Source: Flavobacterium sp. DG2-3 (GTDB taxonomy: Bacteria > Bacteroidota > Bacteroidia > Flavobacteriales > Flavobacteriaceae). Taken from it: a stretch of DNA of 64,000 bases. The stretch spans positions 46,824-110,823 of the forward strand of contig NZ_JAVAMB010000015.1 in the NCBI RefSeq assembly GCF_030730925.1, in the 5' to 3' direction. Below, one piece after another: positions 24,634 to 33,765 of the stretch; within the stretch, counting starts at the first letter, position 1, and each line of letters opens with the position of its first letter. The translations under genes were made by a program, and so were the position numbers. The notes beneath the pieces were generated by a model. It made no database searches. It saw only the letters and a program-made list of their open reading frames with translations, and was not told the DNA's origin.

Positions 24634-25983
24634 AATAATTACTTTTAAAGGATTTAACACTGAGTCCATCTACTAATGGTTTTGTAATAAATCGAGATTT
24701 TAATGGATTTTCTCCCCATGTATATATCTTAAATTTGATATGTTTTACGTTATCTAAATAAATTGTTGTTTGTTTATTAATATCCAAAAACTGCAACCCT
24801 CCTTCATAAACAATCCAGTGAGAATTATTTCCAATGCTCACAAATGAATTATAATTTGATTTATCATCTATCATTTCAGCATCTATCATCAATAAAATAG
24901 TTTTTCCCAGTTTATATAGTCTATCTATTTCCAATAATTCTTCCAAATCGCTGTTTGAAAAATAGTCATGAATTCTTGCGGATATAATTCTCTTTTTGTT
25001 ATTAATAGAATTAAAACTTAGTCCATGCGCTTTAGCATTGGTAAAACCAGCAACTTCTTTACACATTCGGGTAAGCAAGTCAGGCCAGTTTACAGCTTTC
25101 AACATATCAATATTTCCATTTTCAAAACCATTGTAAACAAACTGGCTGTTTAAGCTTTCTTTGCTGCGAGTTGTGGCAAGAACAATCCAGTCTATTTCGT
25201 ACATTCCCATAGATATATAATCAGAGTCTGTTGGTTTAGTCTCATACATGTTTAGAGCTTTTTCGTGAGGTCCTATCACATAACTGCCTATTGCATATTC
25301 TCCAGTTCTAAAAAGTTCTTTAGCAAGTTTTTCATAAGCTTGTGGGTCGCGTTTAATCATTGCATAATAGAGTGCCGCCATTCCACATAACGAACTGCCT
25401 CCTTAATCAATTTTCCAAGGATCTTTAACACGGTTTTTATCTGATCATCAATTTTAGATCTATCAAACCACCTAAACCTATTATGCATCCAAACCTTAAG
25501 TTCTGCTTCTCGTTCTGGATATCTTAAATAAGCTCTTACATAAACAAAACGACCGCACAATTCATTATTATTAATGGTCAAAGTTATATAGTCTCCTTTT
25601 GCTGTCAACCGAATTTCGACCCAGCTATTTTGAGACAAATCATGGTATTTGACCATCCATTTTATCCAGTCTTTGTTTTGCGGCGCATGACTGATATAAC
25701 TTTTTACCTTGATTTCATAAGAATTACCGTAGATAAAACCTTTCTGCAGACCTCCGCTCAAATCGTTGGCAGAACCATCATCAAGACCGGTAATTATCTC
25801 AATCTCTTTTATGCCATTAATTAAAGGCGGATCTTGCGGTTCTCCATACGTTACACCATTTTCTTCTCCGGTTTCTGTTATGGATAGAGCTGAAGTAAAA
25901 ACGATATTTTCTTCCGAATACATATTATAATCGCCACCAACTATTTCTGTCATGTTGCCTTTTACATATCGTATTCTGCTCAT
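24611..25983 (-). pseudogene. Disrupted papain-like cysteine-peptidase effector gene
   Basis: Two overlapping frames appear to be one broken gene. The first (25983-25357, 208 residues) begins MSRIRYVKGNMTEIVGGDYN, has a beta-rich N-terminal domain, and goes out of frame after FDRSKIDDQIK. The second (to 24611) continues in another frame. Its upstream part, not included if it starts at the ATG at 25381, reads DPWKID-stop-GGSSLCGMAAL. A TAA at 25405-25403 thus interrupts a conserved run that in relatives I recall ends in Gln (CAA), and the likely nucleophile Cys (25387-25385) precedes the only ATG. The probable His is in SHWIVYEGG. Adding one A to the A5 run at 25434-25438 would restore the frame. 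The protein family is, from memory, an N-terminal 'VKG' domain plus cysteine-peptidase found in Flavobacterium; link to type VI secretion is a hypothesis. Confidence 0.7.
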
Positions 25984-26248
25984 AATTAGTCTGATTCTGA
26001 ATTTAAAACAAAAGTGTTTTCTTACTTTTTATAAATTTAGATCAAAGCTTCAGAGTCAATTATCTACTAAAAGTTTTTTTGTATTAAAATAAGACATAGC
26101 ATGTTTCTCGTTTTTTTTAATATCGGATGCGTTTTTTAGTTAATACTTTTTGAACATTACAGTTTAGTAATCAATTATTTATCATTAAAAAATGAGTTAC
26201 TTCTAAATTTTAACTAATATTGTGTTCTTAACCAATTAATTAACAACC

Positions 26249-26626
26249 ATGGGATTATCTTCATTTTTTAAAAATTTATTTGGCTCAACCAAAGAGTCTG
26301 TAACTGAATTGGCCAATAATGCCGAAAGTACTTTTGAACAAGCTAAAGAAGCTGCCGCACCGTATATCGAGAAAGCCGAAGCTTTTGCAGAAGAAACAAT
26401 TGAAAAAGTAAAAGAAGTTTCGGAACCTATCATCGATCAGGCTGCAGATTATGCTGAAAAAGCACAAGAAACGGTAAACGAATATGCAGACAAAGCGGCC
26501 AAAGTGGTAAATGATGCAGTTGATACTATTAAAGAAAAAACAGCTTCTTTTGCAAACGAACCTGCAGAAACTACTTCTTCTGAAACTGTTGTCGATGTAA
26601 GCGAAAAACCCGTTACAGAGGCTTAA
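26249..26626 (+). CDS. Small helical low-complexity protein (YtxH-like)
   Basis: A 125-residue acidic, highly charged protein without a signal peptide. Residues 1-15 (MGLSSFFKNLFGSTK) form a short amphipathic or membrane-touching helix. Residues 16-110 repeat an 11-residue-like pattern rich in Ala, Glu and Lys (EKAEAFAEETIEKVKEV and similar), as in YtxH, apolipoprotein-like and LEA-like proteins. A stress-protective or membrane-associated role is plausible but unproven. It is monocistronic; the preceding 265-bp gap (25984-26248) shows no gene, only AT-rich sequence with no complete promoter consensus. Confidence 0.7.
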   Translation: MGLSSFFKNLFGSTKESVTELANNAESTFEQAKEAAAPYIEKAEAFAEETIEKVKEVSEPIIDQAADYAEKAQETVNEYADKAAKVVNDAVDTIKEKTASFANEPAETTSSETVVDVSEKPVTEA

Positions 26627-26685
26627 CAAACAATAAAAACTAGGTCAAAGCATAAACTGATATTTCTAATAATATAAAATATATT

Positions 26686-26693
26686 TATATTTG
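26686..26693 (+). promoter_or_regulatory. Candidate -7 element upstream of mscS
   Basis: TATATTTG matches the -7 consensus TAnnTTTG exactly. It predicts a transcription start near 26700, immediately before the hairpin at 26707-26733. Confidence 0.5.
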
Positions 26694-26706
26694 CAGCACA
26701 AACACC

Positions 26707-26733
26707 ACCTTCTCCCTATGAGAAGGTTTTTTT
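26707..26733 (+). terminator. Terminator-like hairpin in the mscS leader
   Basis: ACCTTCTC (26707-26714) and GAGAAGGT (26720-26727) form an 8-bp perfect stem with a 5-nt loop and seven T. It sits between the -7 element (26686) and the mscS start (26746), about 12 bp before that start. It can act as an attenuator, or end a very short transcript. Confidence 0.6.
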
Positions 26734-26745
26734 ATTTTAAAAATT

Positions 26746-27558
26746 ATGAATCTCGATCCCGAACAAGTAAGTAAATACGTTACTAGATTTATTAATATTT
26801 TGGTAGATTATTCGCCAAAATTAATTTCTGCTTTTTTAATCTTATTTGTTGGTTTATATGCCATCAGATTGATTAATCGAATTATTAAAAAAATAATGAT
26901 CAAGCGAGATCTTGATCCGACGCTGACAAAATTCTTATCGGACATTTTACTGTGGGCGTTACGAATATTATTGTTTGTAACCTTCATTTCCAAATTAGGA
27001 ATTGAAACTTCATCATTCGTCGCTATTTTAGGAGCTATGGGTCTTGCAGTTGGTTTGTCATTGCAAGGATCACTTTCTAATTTTGCTGGAGGAATGCTTA
27101 TTATTGTTTTTAAACCATTTAAAGTGGGAGACACGATAGAAGCGCAAGGTGTTATCGCAACAGTTCTTGAAATCCAGATTTTTGTAACCAAAATGCTTAC
27201 TGGAAATAATCAGACTGTATTTGTTCCTAATGGTTCTTTATCTAACGGAAATATCATCAATTACTCGATGCAGGGAGAAAGAAGAGCTGATTTGACTTTT
27301 GCAATTTCTTATGATTCAGATATCAGAAAGGCTAAAGAAATTCTTCTGGAGGTTCTGGATAAAAATCCTAAAGTATTAAAGACTCCTTCGCCAGAGGTTT
27401 TCGTAAAAAATCTATCGGCAAGTTCTATTGATTTTGCTGTTCGTCCTTGGGCAAAAAATGCCAATTACGGAGCTGTATTTTCTGAAACTCTAGAAAATTG
27501 CAAAATAGCTTTGGATGAAGCTGGAATCTCAGTTCAACCGTATACTATACAGAAATAG
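26746..27558 (+). CDS. Small-conductance mechanosensitive ion channel MscS
   Basis: MscS-type channels open under membrane tension and release solutes upon osmotic downshock. The 270-residue protein has three membrane segments (about 20-42, 62-83 and 90-110), the pore-lining TM3 with GAMGLAVGLSLQGSLSNFAGG, and the cytoplasmic beta domain (VGDTIEAQGVIATVLEIQ, FVPNGSLSNGNIINYS). The length fits minimal MscS. It lies behind a terminator-like hairpin, so expression may be attenuated. The following 177-bp gap contains a palindromic repeat at 27633-27651. Confidence 0.92.
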   Translation: MNLDPEQVSKYVTRFINILVDYSPKLISAFLILFVGLYAIRLINRIIKKIMIKRDLDPTLTKFLSDILLWALRILLFVTFISKLGIETSSFVAILGAMGLAVGLSLQGSLSNFAGGMLIIVFKPFKVGDTIEAQGVIATVLEIQIFVTKMLTGNNQTVFVPNGSLSNGNIINYSMQGERRADLTFAISYDSDIRKAKEILLEVLDKNPKVLKTPSPEVFVKNLSASSIDFAVRPWAKNANYGAVFSETLENCKIALDEAGISVQPYTIQK

Positions 27559-27632
27559 TACTTATCAGTGTTATTGAAATTGAAAATTTAATTTTAACAC
27601 AAAGACGACAACAAAGAGAAAAATATTTCTTT

Positions 27633-27651
27633 CACATAGTTCAACTATGTG
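27633..27651. repeat. Intergenic palindrome
   Basis: CACATAGTT (27633-27641), C, AACTATGTG (27643-27651) is a 9-bp perfect palindrome. A near copy (AACTATGTTTCTATGTG, about 27690-27706) follows. It lies between convergent mscS and tsaB in a 177-bp gene-free stretch. I recall related words between genes in other Flavobacterium genomes; it may also act as a weak bidirectional terminator. Confidence 0.5.
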
Positions 27652-27735
27652 TATTTAAATAAGTGAAACGCCTTTATTTAAGTTTCTAAAACTATGTTTC
27701 TATGTGTTTAAAAGCAATTTCGTCTAAGTAAATTA

Positions 27736-28407
27736 TTATTGTTTCTTTGGCGGAGCAATCATAAAATCTTTCAAATAATAAGGTTCAAAATAAGCGACAT
27801 CTACAGTGTCGCTTTTTTGATATTTATCAAAACTGATTTTACTCATTGCTTGAGCTGAAGGGTATTTTATATTTTCTAAAAAAACAAAGTTGTCTTTAAT
27901 CAAAACTGGCTTGCATTTATCGGCACAATCGCCAACAAAGTAAAGCTTGTCTGTATATTCCTGAAATGAATTTTCGTCAATAATCTCCGCTTTAATAGCT
28001 CTCTCAAGCGTTAAATCTGAATTAAAAATAGCGCTGTAAACTTCCATACGGCGTGCGTCTAACATCGGTATGATTTTCCCATCTGCAACTCCTGCCTCAG
28101 AAGCCAAAGTCTGCAAGGTATCTACAGCAATTAACGGAATATTTAAAGCATAGCACAAACCTTTTGCTGCCGAAACACCAATTCTCAAACCCGTATACGA
28201 TCCTGGTCCCTGACTAACTGCAACAGCTTTTAATTCATGCACAGAAATACCTGCTTTTGCTATTACTTCTTCAATAAAAACATGAAGTTTTTCGGCATGC
28301 GAATATCCTTCATCTGACAATTCGCTGCAAACAATGGTCTGGCCATCTTTTGCAATAGATACAGAACAATTTTTAGTAGCCGTTTCGATATTGAGAATAA
28401 AAGACAA
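27736..28407 (-). CDS. tsaB: tRNA N6-threonylcarbamoyladenosine biosynthesis protein TsaB
   Basis: TsaB partners TsaD and TsaE in placing the threonylcarbamoyl group on A37 of ANN-reading tRNAs. The 223-residue protein has the ASKHA-fold N-terminal segment (LNIETATKNCSVSI, 5-18), the family signature GPGSYTGLRIGVSAAKGL (67-84), and the C-terminal half with PMLDARRMEVYSAIF. The length fits the family. It follows the efflux operon terminator and converges with mscS. Confidence 0.93.
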   Translation of the reverse strand: MSFILNIETATKNCSVSIAKDGQTIVCSELSDEGYSHAEKLHVFIEEVIAKAGISVHELKAVAVSQGPGSYTGLRIGVSAAKGLCYALNIPLIAVDTLQTLASEAGVADGKIIPMLDARRMEVYSAIFNSDLTLERAIKAEIIDENSFQEYTDKLYFVGDCADKCKPVLIKDNFVFLENIKYPSAQAMSKISFDKYQKSDTVDVAYFEPYYLKDFMIAPPKKQ

Positions 28408-28447
28408 AATATGTAATTTTTAAATATTAATTATTTTTTTATGAACT

Positions 28448-28488
28448 AAAAGAAGCCGAAGGTTTTAAAACTAGCTTCGGCTTCTTTT
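28448..28488 (-). terminator. Terminator of the six-gene efflux operon
   Basis: AAAAGAAGCCGAAG (28448-28461) and CTTCGGCTTCTTTT (28475-28488) form a 14-bp perfect stem. It lies 15 bp past the stop of the last efflux gene and, on the minus strand, is followed by TTTAGTTCAT. The same hairpin shields tsaB from efflux-operon read-through. Confidence 0.88.
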
Positions 28489-28502
28489 AGCTTAAAATAT
28501 GA

Positions 28503-29795
28503 TTATTTTTTTGGAGTTTCAGCTTTCTTAAGTTTTACCTTATCTCCAGAATTTAGTTCTTTAGAAACTGTGGTATATGGACCTGTAATCACGACATCGC
28601 CAGGTTTTAACCCAGACATTACTTCGATATTAGTATCGTCCTGAATTCCAGTTTTAATGACTCTAATTTTAGCTTTGTCTCCAACTTTAACAAAAACACA
28701 TTCGAATTTTTTATCGCTTTTTGGAGCTGCTTTTTTATCTTCATTTGGATCTTCAACTTTAAAATCTTTTACAGCTGTAGTATCCGATTTCACTACAACA
28801 GAACTAATTGGCACTGCCAAAACATTTGTTTTTGTTGTGGTAATAATATCAACCGTAGCGGTCATTCCTGGTCTAAAAGGAGAATAAGTACTTGGTTTTC
28901 CTTCTAATAAATCTTGATAAGAGTCTTTTAAAATACGAACCTTAACTTTAAAATTAGTTACCTGATCTGAAGTCAAAGTGGTGCTTGCAGAATTTGAAAT
29001 ACTGGTTACAATTCCTTTGAATTTCTTTTTCAAATAAGCATCAACTTCCACATTTGCTTCGTCGCCTATTTTTATTTTTACGATGTCATTTTCGTTTACG
29101 TCAACTTCAACCTCCATATTATTCAGGTTGGCAACACGAAGAAGCTCAGTTCCGGCCATTTGCTGCGTTCCCAAAACTCTTTCTCCCAACTCTACGTTTA
29201 AGACAGAAATAGTTCCGTCTGCAGGAGAATAAATTGTTGTACGTCCTAAGTTATCTCTTGCTTCACTAACAGAAGCCGAAGCACTCTGAACGTTATAATA
29301 GGAGTTTTGTTTCGTTGCTTTTGCCACTTCAAAAGATGCAATTGCTTTGTCCCAATCTGATCTCGAAATTACACCTTTGTCATAAAGGGTTTTATTACGT
29401 TCGTAATTGGCTTTTGCTTCTTTGTAACTAGCCTCAGACTGTGTTAATCCAGCTTTAGATCCAGACAAATTAGAAACCGAACGATTGTAACTTGAAGTAT
29501 ATAAATCGGGATTGATTTTAACTAATAAATCTCCTTTTTTTACAACTTGCCCTTCTTTTACATTCAATAATATGATTTCTCCAGAAACTTCAGGTGAAAT
29601 TTTAACCTCGATTTCAGGCTGAATTTTACCTGTCGCCGAAACGGTTTCAACAATTGTAGAAGCCGTTACTTTTGCAATTTCTACTTCTTTTCCTTCATCT
29701 TTACTTCCTATTATTCCACCATTTTTAAGAGCCACTAAAGCAATGATAAGTATCAACACACCGCCTAATAAGAAATAAACTGTTTTTTTTGACAT
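28503..29795 (-). CDS. Periplasmic adaptor subunit, HlyD/MacA family (second copy)
   Basis: A 430-residue membrane-fusion protein with an N-terminal membrane anchor (about 5-24), a lipoyl-like/hairpin domain (biotinyl-lipoyl motif GEIILLNVKEGQVVKKGDLL, then a coiled coil at about 100-190), and a beta barrel. It links inner-membrane MacB-type permease to TolC. It is the last gene of the operon, separated by 6 bp from tolC. Its C-terminal half is longer than that of the copy at 31339, with a Lys-rich insert DEDKKAAPKSDKKFE-like around 375-390. Two adaptors in one operon suggest either two complexes or a mixed one. Confidence 0.9.
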   Translation of the reverse strand: MSKKTVYFLLGGVLILIIALVALKNGGIIGSKDEGKEVEIAKVTASTIVETVSATGKIQPEIEVKISPEVSGEIILLNVKEGQVVKKGDLLVKINPDLYTSSYNRSVSNLSGSKAGLTQSEASYKEAKANYERNKTLYDKGVISRSDWDKAIASFEVAKATKQNSYYNVQSASASVSEARDNLGRTTIYSPADGTISVLNVELGERVLGTQQMAGTELLRVANLNNMEVEVDVNENDIVKIKIGDEANVEVDAYLKKKFKGIVTSISNSASTTLTSDQVTNFKVKVRILKDSYQDLLEGKPSTYSPFRPGMTATVDIITTTKTNVLAVPISSVVVKSDTTAVKDFKVEDPNEDKKAAPKSDKKFECVFVKVGDKAKIRVIKTGIQDDTNIEVMSGLKPGDVVITGPYTTVSKELNSGDKVKLKKAETPKK

Positions 29796-29801
29796 AATAG
29801 A

Positions 29802-31253
29802 TTATTTTGTAATAATTGGAACAATTGGAATTCCGAAATAAAACTCTAATATTTTAATTTTGAACATGTAATCGTACTTCGTTCTGATAACATCAGACTG
29901 CGCATTGGTCAATAATGTTTGAGCTTGTGTGAAATCGAATGAATTCATTAAACCAACATCATATTTTTCTTTTGCGTAATTGTAAGCCTGCTGTCTTGCT
30001 TCTAATGTTACTGTAGATGCTTCAAACGTATTTAAAGCCGCTTTAGCATCTGTAAAAGCTGTATAAACATTACGTTGCAAATCTAAACTTTTTTGCTCTA
30101 AATCTATTTTAGATTTTTCTAAACTTACTTTGTTACGTTCTACATTATTTCGTACTGAGAAACCATTGAAGATAGGCACTGAAAGCTGAAATCCGAAAGA
30201 TTGTCCTTTATTATCTCTAAATTGGTCAAAAATTGGATCTGCTTTTCCTAAAACAGGCGTGAAATTATTCTGTAAAACTGCTTGATTAGTTCCTTCAACA
30301 AATCCAATCTGAGAAGTTGGATTTGCCGTATTTGGTGTTGACCCTGTTATAATATCAGAATAACTTGCTCTCGTATTAAAGTTGTAGAAAGCACTTAAGG
30401 TTGGCTGATACGCTCCTTTAGCGATAGCAACGTTTTTTTCTGCAATTTCCAGATTTGTCTGGGCTAGTTTTAACTCTGTTCTCGTTTCTTTAGCCTTATT
30501 ATAGATTTCTACTGGTGTCTGTGCCAGTATATTGTTTTCATCTGCCACTTTAGTATCATCTACAACATCAAAATCTGCAAATTCTTTCAATTGTAAAAGC
30601 TGAGCTAAACTCAATTTAGAAATCAATAAATTATTTTCAGAGACTGCAATATTTTGTTTGTCTGTTGCAACAGTTGCTTTCAAATCGAATAAATCTCCAC
30701 GCGGAATAGTTCCTGCATTTACCATTTCTTCAGAACGCGCAAATCGTTTTTCATCAATTATCAACTGTTCCTTTTTAACTTTTAAATCTTCTTTATTAGA
30801 TAAAATCTGCAAAAAAGCGCTGGCAACATTTAAAGAAATATCTTCTTGCATTTTTAGCAGCTGATACTGAGAAGAAATGATGCTTAATTTTGCTCTCCTC
30901 ATAGTATTTTGATTCTGCAAACCTTTATATATATCTACTCCAGCATTTAATCCTACAGAAGAATATTGTGTAGTTGAATTACGCAAAATACCTGTTGTAA
31001 CATCCTGGTTCAAACCAATGTTCCAAGAGTGAGAAGCATTTCCGTTTACAGATGGAAGGTAATTTCCTAAAGCACCTCTTTTATCGATTTCAGCATTTTT
31101 TACATCTAATTCAGATAGTTTTACAGTGATATTATTTTCAAGAGCATATCTAACACACTCTTCTAAAGTCCATTGCTTTGATTGTGCCTGTCCAGTTAAT
31201 CCGAAACCGAATAACATTGCAATAACCAGACTATTATATTTGTTTATTTTCAT
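29802..31253 (-). CDS. TolC-family outer-membrane efflux protein
   Basis: A 483-residue protein with signal peptide (MKINKYNSLVIAMLFGFGLTGQAQ) and the repeated TolC helices (WTLEECVRYALENNITVKL at the start; KSIDLEQKSLDLQRNVYTAFTDAKA in the second repeat). It forms the trimeric outer-membrane channel of the tripartite pump. It lies between the two adaptor genes (85 bp after one and 6 bp before the other). A TAAATTTG -7-like word on the minus strand (31289-31296) might give an internal promoter. Confidence 0.92.
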   Translation of the reverse strand: MKINKYNSLVIAMLFGFGLTGQAQSKQWTLEECVRYALENNITVKLSELDVKNAEIDKRGALGNYLPSVNGNASHSWNIGLNQDVTTGILRNSTTQYSSVGLNAGVDIYKGLQNQNTMRRAKLSIISSQYQLLKMQEDISLNVASAFLQILSNKEDLKVKKEQLIIDEKRFARSEEMVNAGTIPRGDLFDLKATVATDKQNIAVSENNLLISKLSLAQLLQLKEFADFDVVDDTKVADENNILAQTPVEIYNKAKETRTELKLAQTNLEIAEKNVAIAKGAYQPTLSAFYNFNTRASYSDIITGSTPNTANPTSQIGFVEGTNQAVLQNNFTPVLGKADPIFDQFRDNKGQSFGFQLSVPIFNGFSVRNNVERNKVSLEKSKIDLEQKSLDLQRNVYTAFTDAKAALNTFEASTVTLEARQQAYNYAKEKYDVGLMNSFDFTQAQTLLTNAQSDVIRTKYDYMFKIKILEFYFGIPIVPIITK

Positions 31254-31338
31254 ATACTTTTAATGAAGGCGCAGTAAACCGAACTACGCAAATTTAACAT
31301 TTTTAAAACCAAAAAGGTCCTTAAACCTTCAAATTAGA

Positions 31339-32460
31339 TTATTTTTTTTCTTTGTCTCCTTCGTTAATCAAGCCTTGATTCCAGATTTTAATTTTATCTG
31401 TATCATTTACACCGCTTTTAACTTGAACATAGATTCCGTCACTAACTCCAAGAACCAAATCTCTTCTTTGAAATTTCTGTGGAGCAGTTTCAACTTCTAC
31501 ATAAGGCTTTTGTGTTTTTTTGTCAAATTGAACCAGAGATTCTTTTATTGCCAGAACTTTTTCTGCTTTCTCCAAAATGATTGAAGCATTAGCACTTAAA
31601 CCTGCTCTAATAAAAGTATCGCCTCTGTTAACCATTTGCGCTTTTATTTCAAATTGGATTGCACCATTTTCGGTAACTCCTTTTGGAGCAATATAATTTA
31701 AAACAGCATCAAACTTTTTATTTTCGATGGCACCAATTGTAATTTCAATCGGCATTTTTTCTTTAATTTTCCCAACCTCAGATTCATCAATTTTTCCAAT
31801 AAAAATCATTCTTCCAACATCGGCAACACTTGCAATTGTTGTTCCTTCATTAAAATTATTACTTTCGATAACTTGGTTTCCTACTTTTACAGGAACATCT
31901 AGCACCATTCCGTTAACTGTAGAACGAATTAAAGTATTAGCATAGTTTCCTAAAGATGAAGTTGTTCCCGTTTTAACAATATCCAAACTTTGCTTTGCAG
32001 CCAAATAAGTTTGTTTCGCCTGATTATATGCTACTTGAGCCGCATCAAAATCATTTGCAGAAATTACATCTTTTTCAAACAATGTTTTCTGTCTCTTATA
32101 AAGCTTTTCTTGATTGTCTAAAGCAATTTTCGCTGTCGTCACTTGATTTTGTGTGCTGCTTACATTTGAAACATTTGCCACCACTCTAATTTTGGCAATC
32201 ATATCACCAGCTTTGATTTTTTCTCCAGCTTTGATATACACTTCTTCAATAATACCTGAAATATTTGGCTTGATTAAAACCTCTTCGTCAGGCTGAATAT
32301 TCCCCGTCGCAATAGTATTTTTTACGATGGTTTTAATTTCTGCTTTTTCCGTTTTAAATACAATCGGCGATTCTTGATTTTTAGCATACAAATAGTAAAG
32401 TGCGCCAAAAAAAACAACTGCAATAAATATTAAAATGGTTACGGTTACTCCTTTTTTCAT
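31339..32460 (-). CDS. Periplasmic adaptor subunit, HlyD/MacA family (first copy)
   Basis: A 373-residue membrane-fusion protein with an N-terminal anchor (about 5-27), biotinyl-lipoyl segment ISGIIEEVYIKAGEKIKAGDMI, a coiled-coil hairpin (about 100-170) and beta-barrel domains. It has the standard MacA length. It follows the second permease by 37 bp and precedes tolC by 85 bp. By position it is the direct partner of the MacB-type permeases. Confidence 0.9.
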   Translation of the reverse strand: MKKGVTVTILIFIAVVFFGALYYLYAKNQESPIVFKTEKAEIKTIVKNTIATGNIQPDEEVLIKPNISGIIEEVYIKAGEKIKAGDMIAKIRVVANVSNVSSTQNQVTTAKIALDNQEKLYKRQKTLFEKDVISANDFDAAQVAYNQAKQTYLAAKQSLDIVKTGTTSSLGNYANTLIRSTVNGMVLDVPVKVGNQVIESNNFNEGTTIASVADVGRMIFIGKIDESEVGKIKEKMPIEITIGAIENKKFDAVLNYIAPKGVTENGAIQFEIKAQMVNRGDTFIRAGLSANASIILEKAEKVLAIKESLVQFDKKTQKPYVEVETAPQKFQRRDLVLGVSDGIYVQVKSGVNDTDKIKIWNQGLINEGDKEKK

Positions 32461-32497
32461 TTGTTTTTGGTTTAATCGATTTATTTTGATTGATAAT

Positions 32498-33763
32498 TTA
32501 TTCTGATCTTAATGCATCTACAGGTTTAACACTAATAGCAGTCTGCGCCGGAATAAAACCTGCAAGCAGTCCTGAACCTACTAATATTAATAATGCCACA
32601 AATACAACTCTCAAATCTACGCTAGGATTCGCAAACATAGTGTCGCTTCCTGGCGGCATGGAATCTAATGCCATATTTAAAAGCGCTATAATCCCTGTTG
32701 CAACAGCAATACCGAGCATTCCTGAGATAATGGTTAAAAATATAGATTCTAATAATATTTGCCCTCTAATTGCCGCAGGAGTTGCTCCCAAAGCTCTTCT
32801 AATTCCGATTTCTTTTGTTCGTTCTTTCACTACAATCAGCATGATATTAGAAATCCCAATTACTCCCGAAATCAAAACTAATGTTCCAACAAAGTAAGCA
32901 ATTACTTGCAGAATATTAAACAGACTTTGCACTTTATTAAATTGTTCGTACAGGTCAAAATTTCCTACGGCACGATCATCTGTAGGATTCACAGAATGCA
33001 GTGCTTTAATGATTTCTAATATTTTAGGTTTTAATTCCGTTATAGACGATTCATCATTTGCTGTCAGAGCCATCCATCCTACTTTATCGCCATAATTAAA
33101 GGCCTGCTGAAAAGTAGTAAACGGAATAAAAATATTTTTTTGATCCTGTTCTGCATTTCCACCTTGCTGTTTGGATTTATAAACTCCAACCACCATAAAG
33201 TTGATACCGTTAATTTTGATATAAGTCCCTACACATTCTTCTTCTTTACCATAAAGCTCGCTAATTACACCTTTACCAATTACAGCAACTTTTCTTCTTC
33301 CTTCAATATCCTGCTGATTTACAAAACGGCCTTTGATAATATCCATAGGCTGTTGTTTAATCAATTCTGGATAATCTCCATAAATGGTAAAAGCAGAAGT
33401 TTTGGTTCCTCTCACCACATTATTGGTTCCGTTAAAATCTCCCAGCTGATTTCTAGGAGAAACATACAATAAATCTGGAATCGCTTGCTTTAGTGCAGCC
33501 ACATCGCTGTTTCTAAAATCATAACGTCGTGTTTTTGGCAAACCTTTGTACGCTTTTGATGTTGTCTGGCTCCACATAAACATGGTATTTGTCGCAATTC
33601 CGTCAAAACCTTTTTTCACACCGTTTTCCAGTCCTTTTCCGGCAGCAAGCAATATTACTAAAATGAATATTCCCCAAAATACCCCAAAAGCAGTTAGAAC
33701 CGTTCTGAAGACGTTTGCTGTTAAAGCCTGTAATATTTCGTCCCAATTATCTTTACTAAACAT
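32498..33763 (-). CDS. MacB-type ABC transporter permease (second copy)
   Basis: A 421-residue permease of the FtsX/MacB type: one N-terminal membrane helix (about 22-45), a large periplasmic domain (about 50-285), and three C-terminal helices with VKERTKEIGIRRALGATPAAIRGQIL, the family signature near 310-335. It lacks an ATPase domain, which is encoded separately at 35003. It differs clearly from the neighbour at 33766 (2 bp between them), so the pump may use a heterodimer. Confidence 0.92.
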   Translation of the reverse strand: MFSKDNWDEILQALTANVFRTVLTAFGVFWGIFILVILLAAGKGLENGVKKGFDGIATNTMFMWSQTTSKAYKGLPKTRRYDFRNSDVAALKQAIPDLLYVSPRNQLGDFNGTNNVVRGTKTSAFTIYGDYPELIKQQPMDIIKGRFVNQQDIEGRRKVAVIGKGVISELYGKEEECVGTYIKINGINFMVVGVYKSKQQGGNAEQDQKNIFIPFTTFQQAFNYGDKVGWMALTANDESSITELKPKILEIIKALHSVNPTDDRAVGNFDLYEQFNKVQSLFNILQVIAYFVGTLVLISGVIGISNIMLIVVKERTKEIGIRRALGATPAAIRGQILLESIFLTIISGMLGIAVATGIIALLNMALDSMPPGSDTMFANPSVDLRVVFVALLILVGSGLLAGFIPAQTAISVKPVDALRSE

Positions 33764-33765
33764 AA

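Noticed and set aside
24611..25381. Second frame of the effector as an independent gene starting at 25381
   Set aside because: It would lack the Cys of LCGMAA, has no start-site support, and its upstream extension reads as the continuation of a broken larger protein.
24139..25983. A type VI secretion locus
   Set aside because: No T6SS structural gene (tssB, tssC, hcp, vgrG or similar) is in the window; the effector idea rests on one broken gene.
26285..26629. Plus-complement frame opposite the helical protein as a Cys/Phe-rich membrane protein
   Set aside because: It is the antisense of a low-complexity Ala/Glu/Lys coding sequence; the composition is a by-product.
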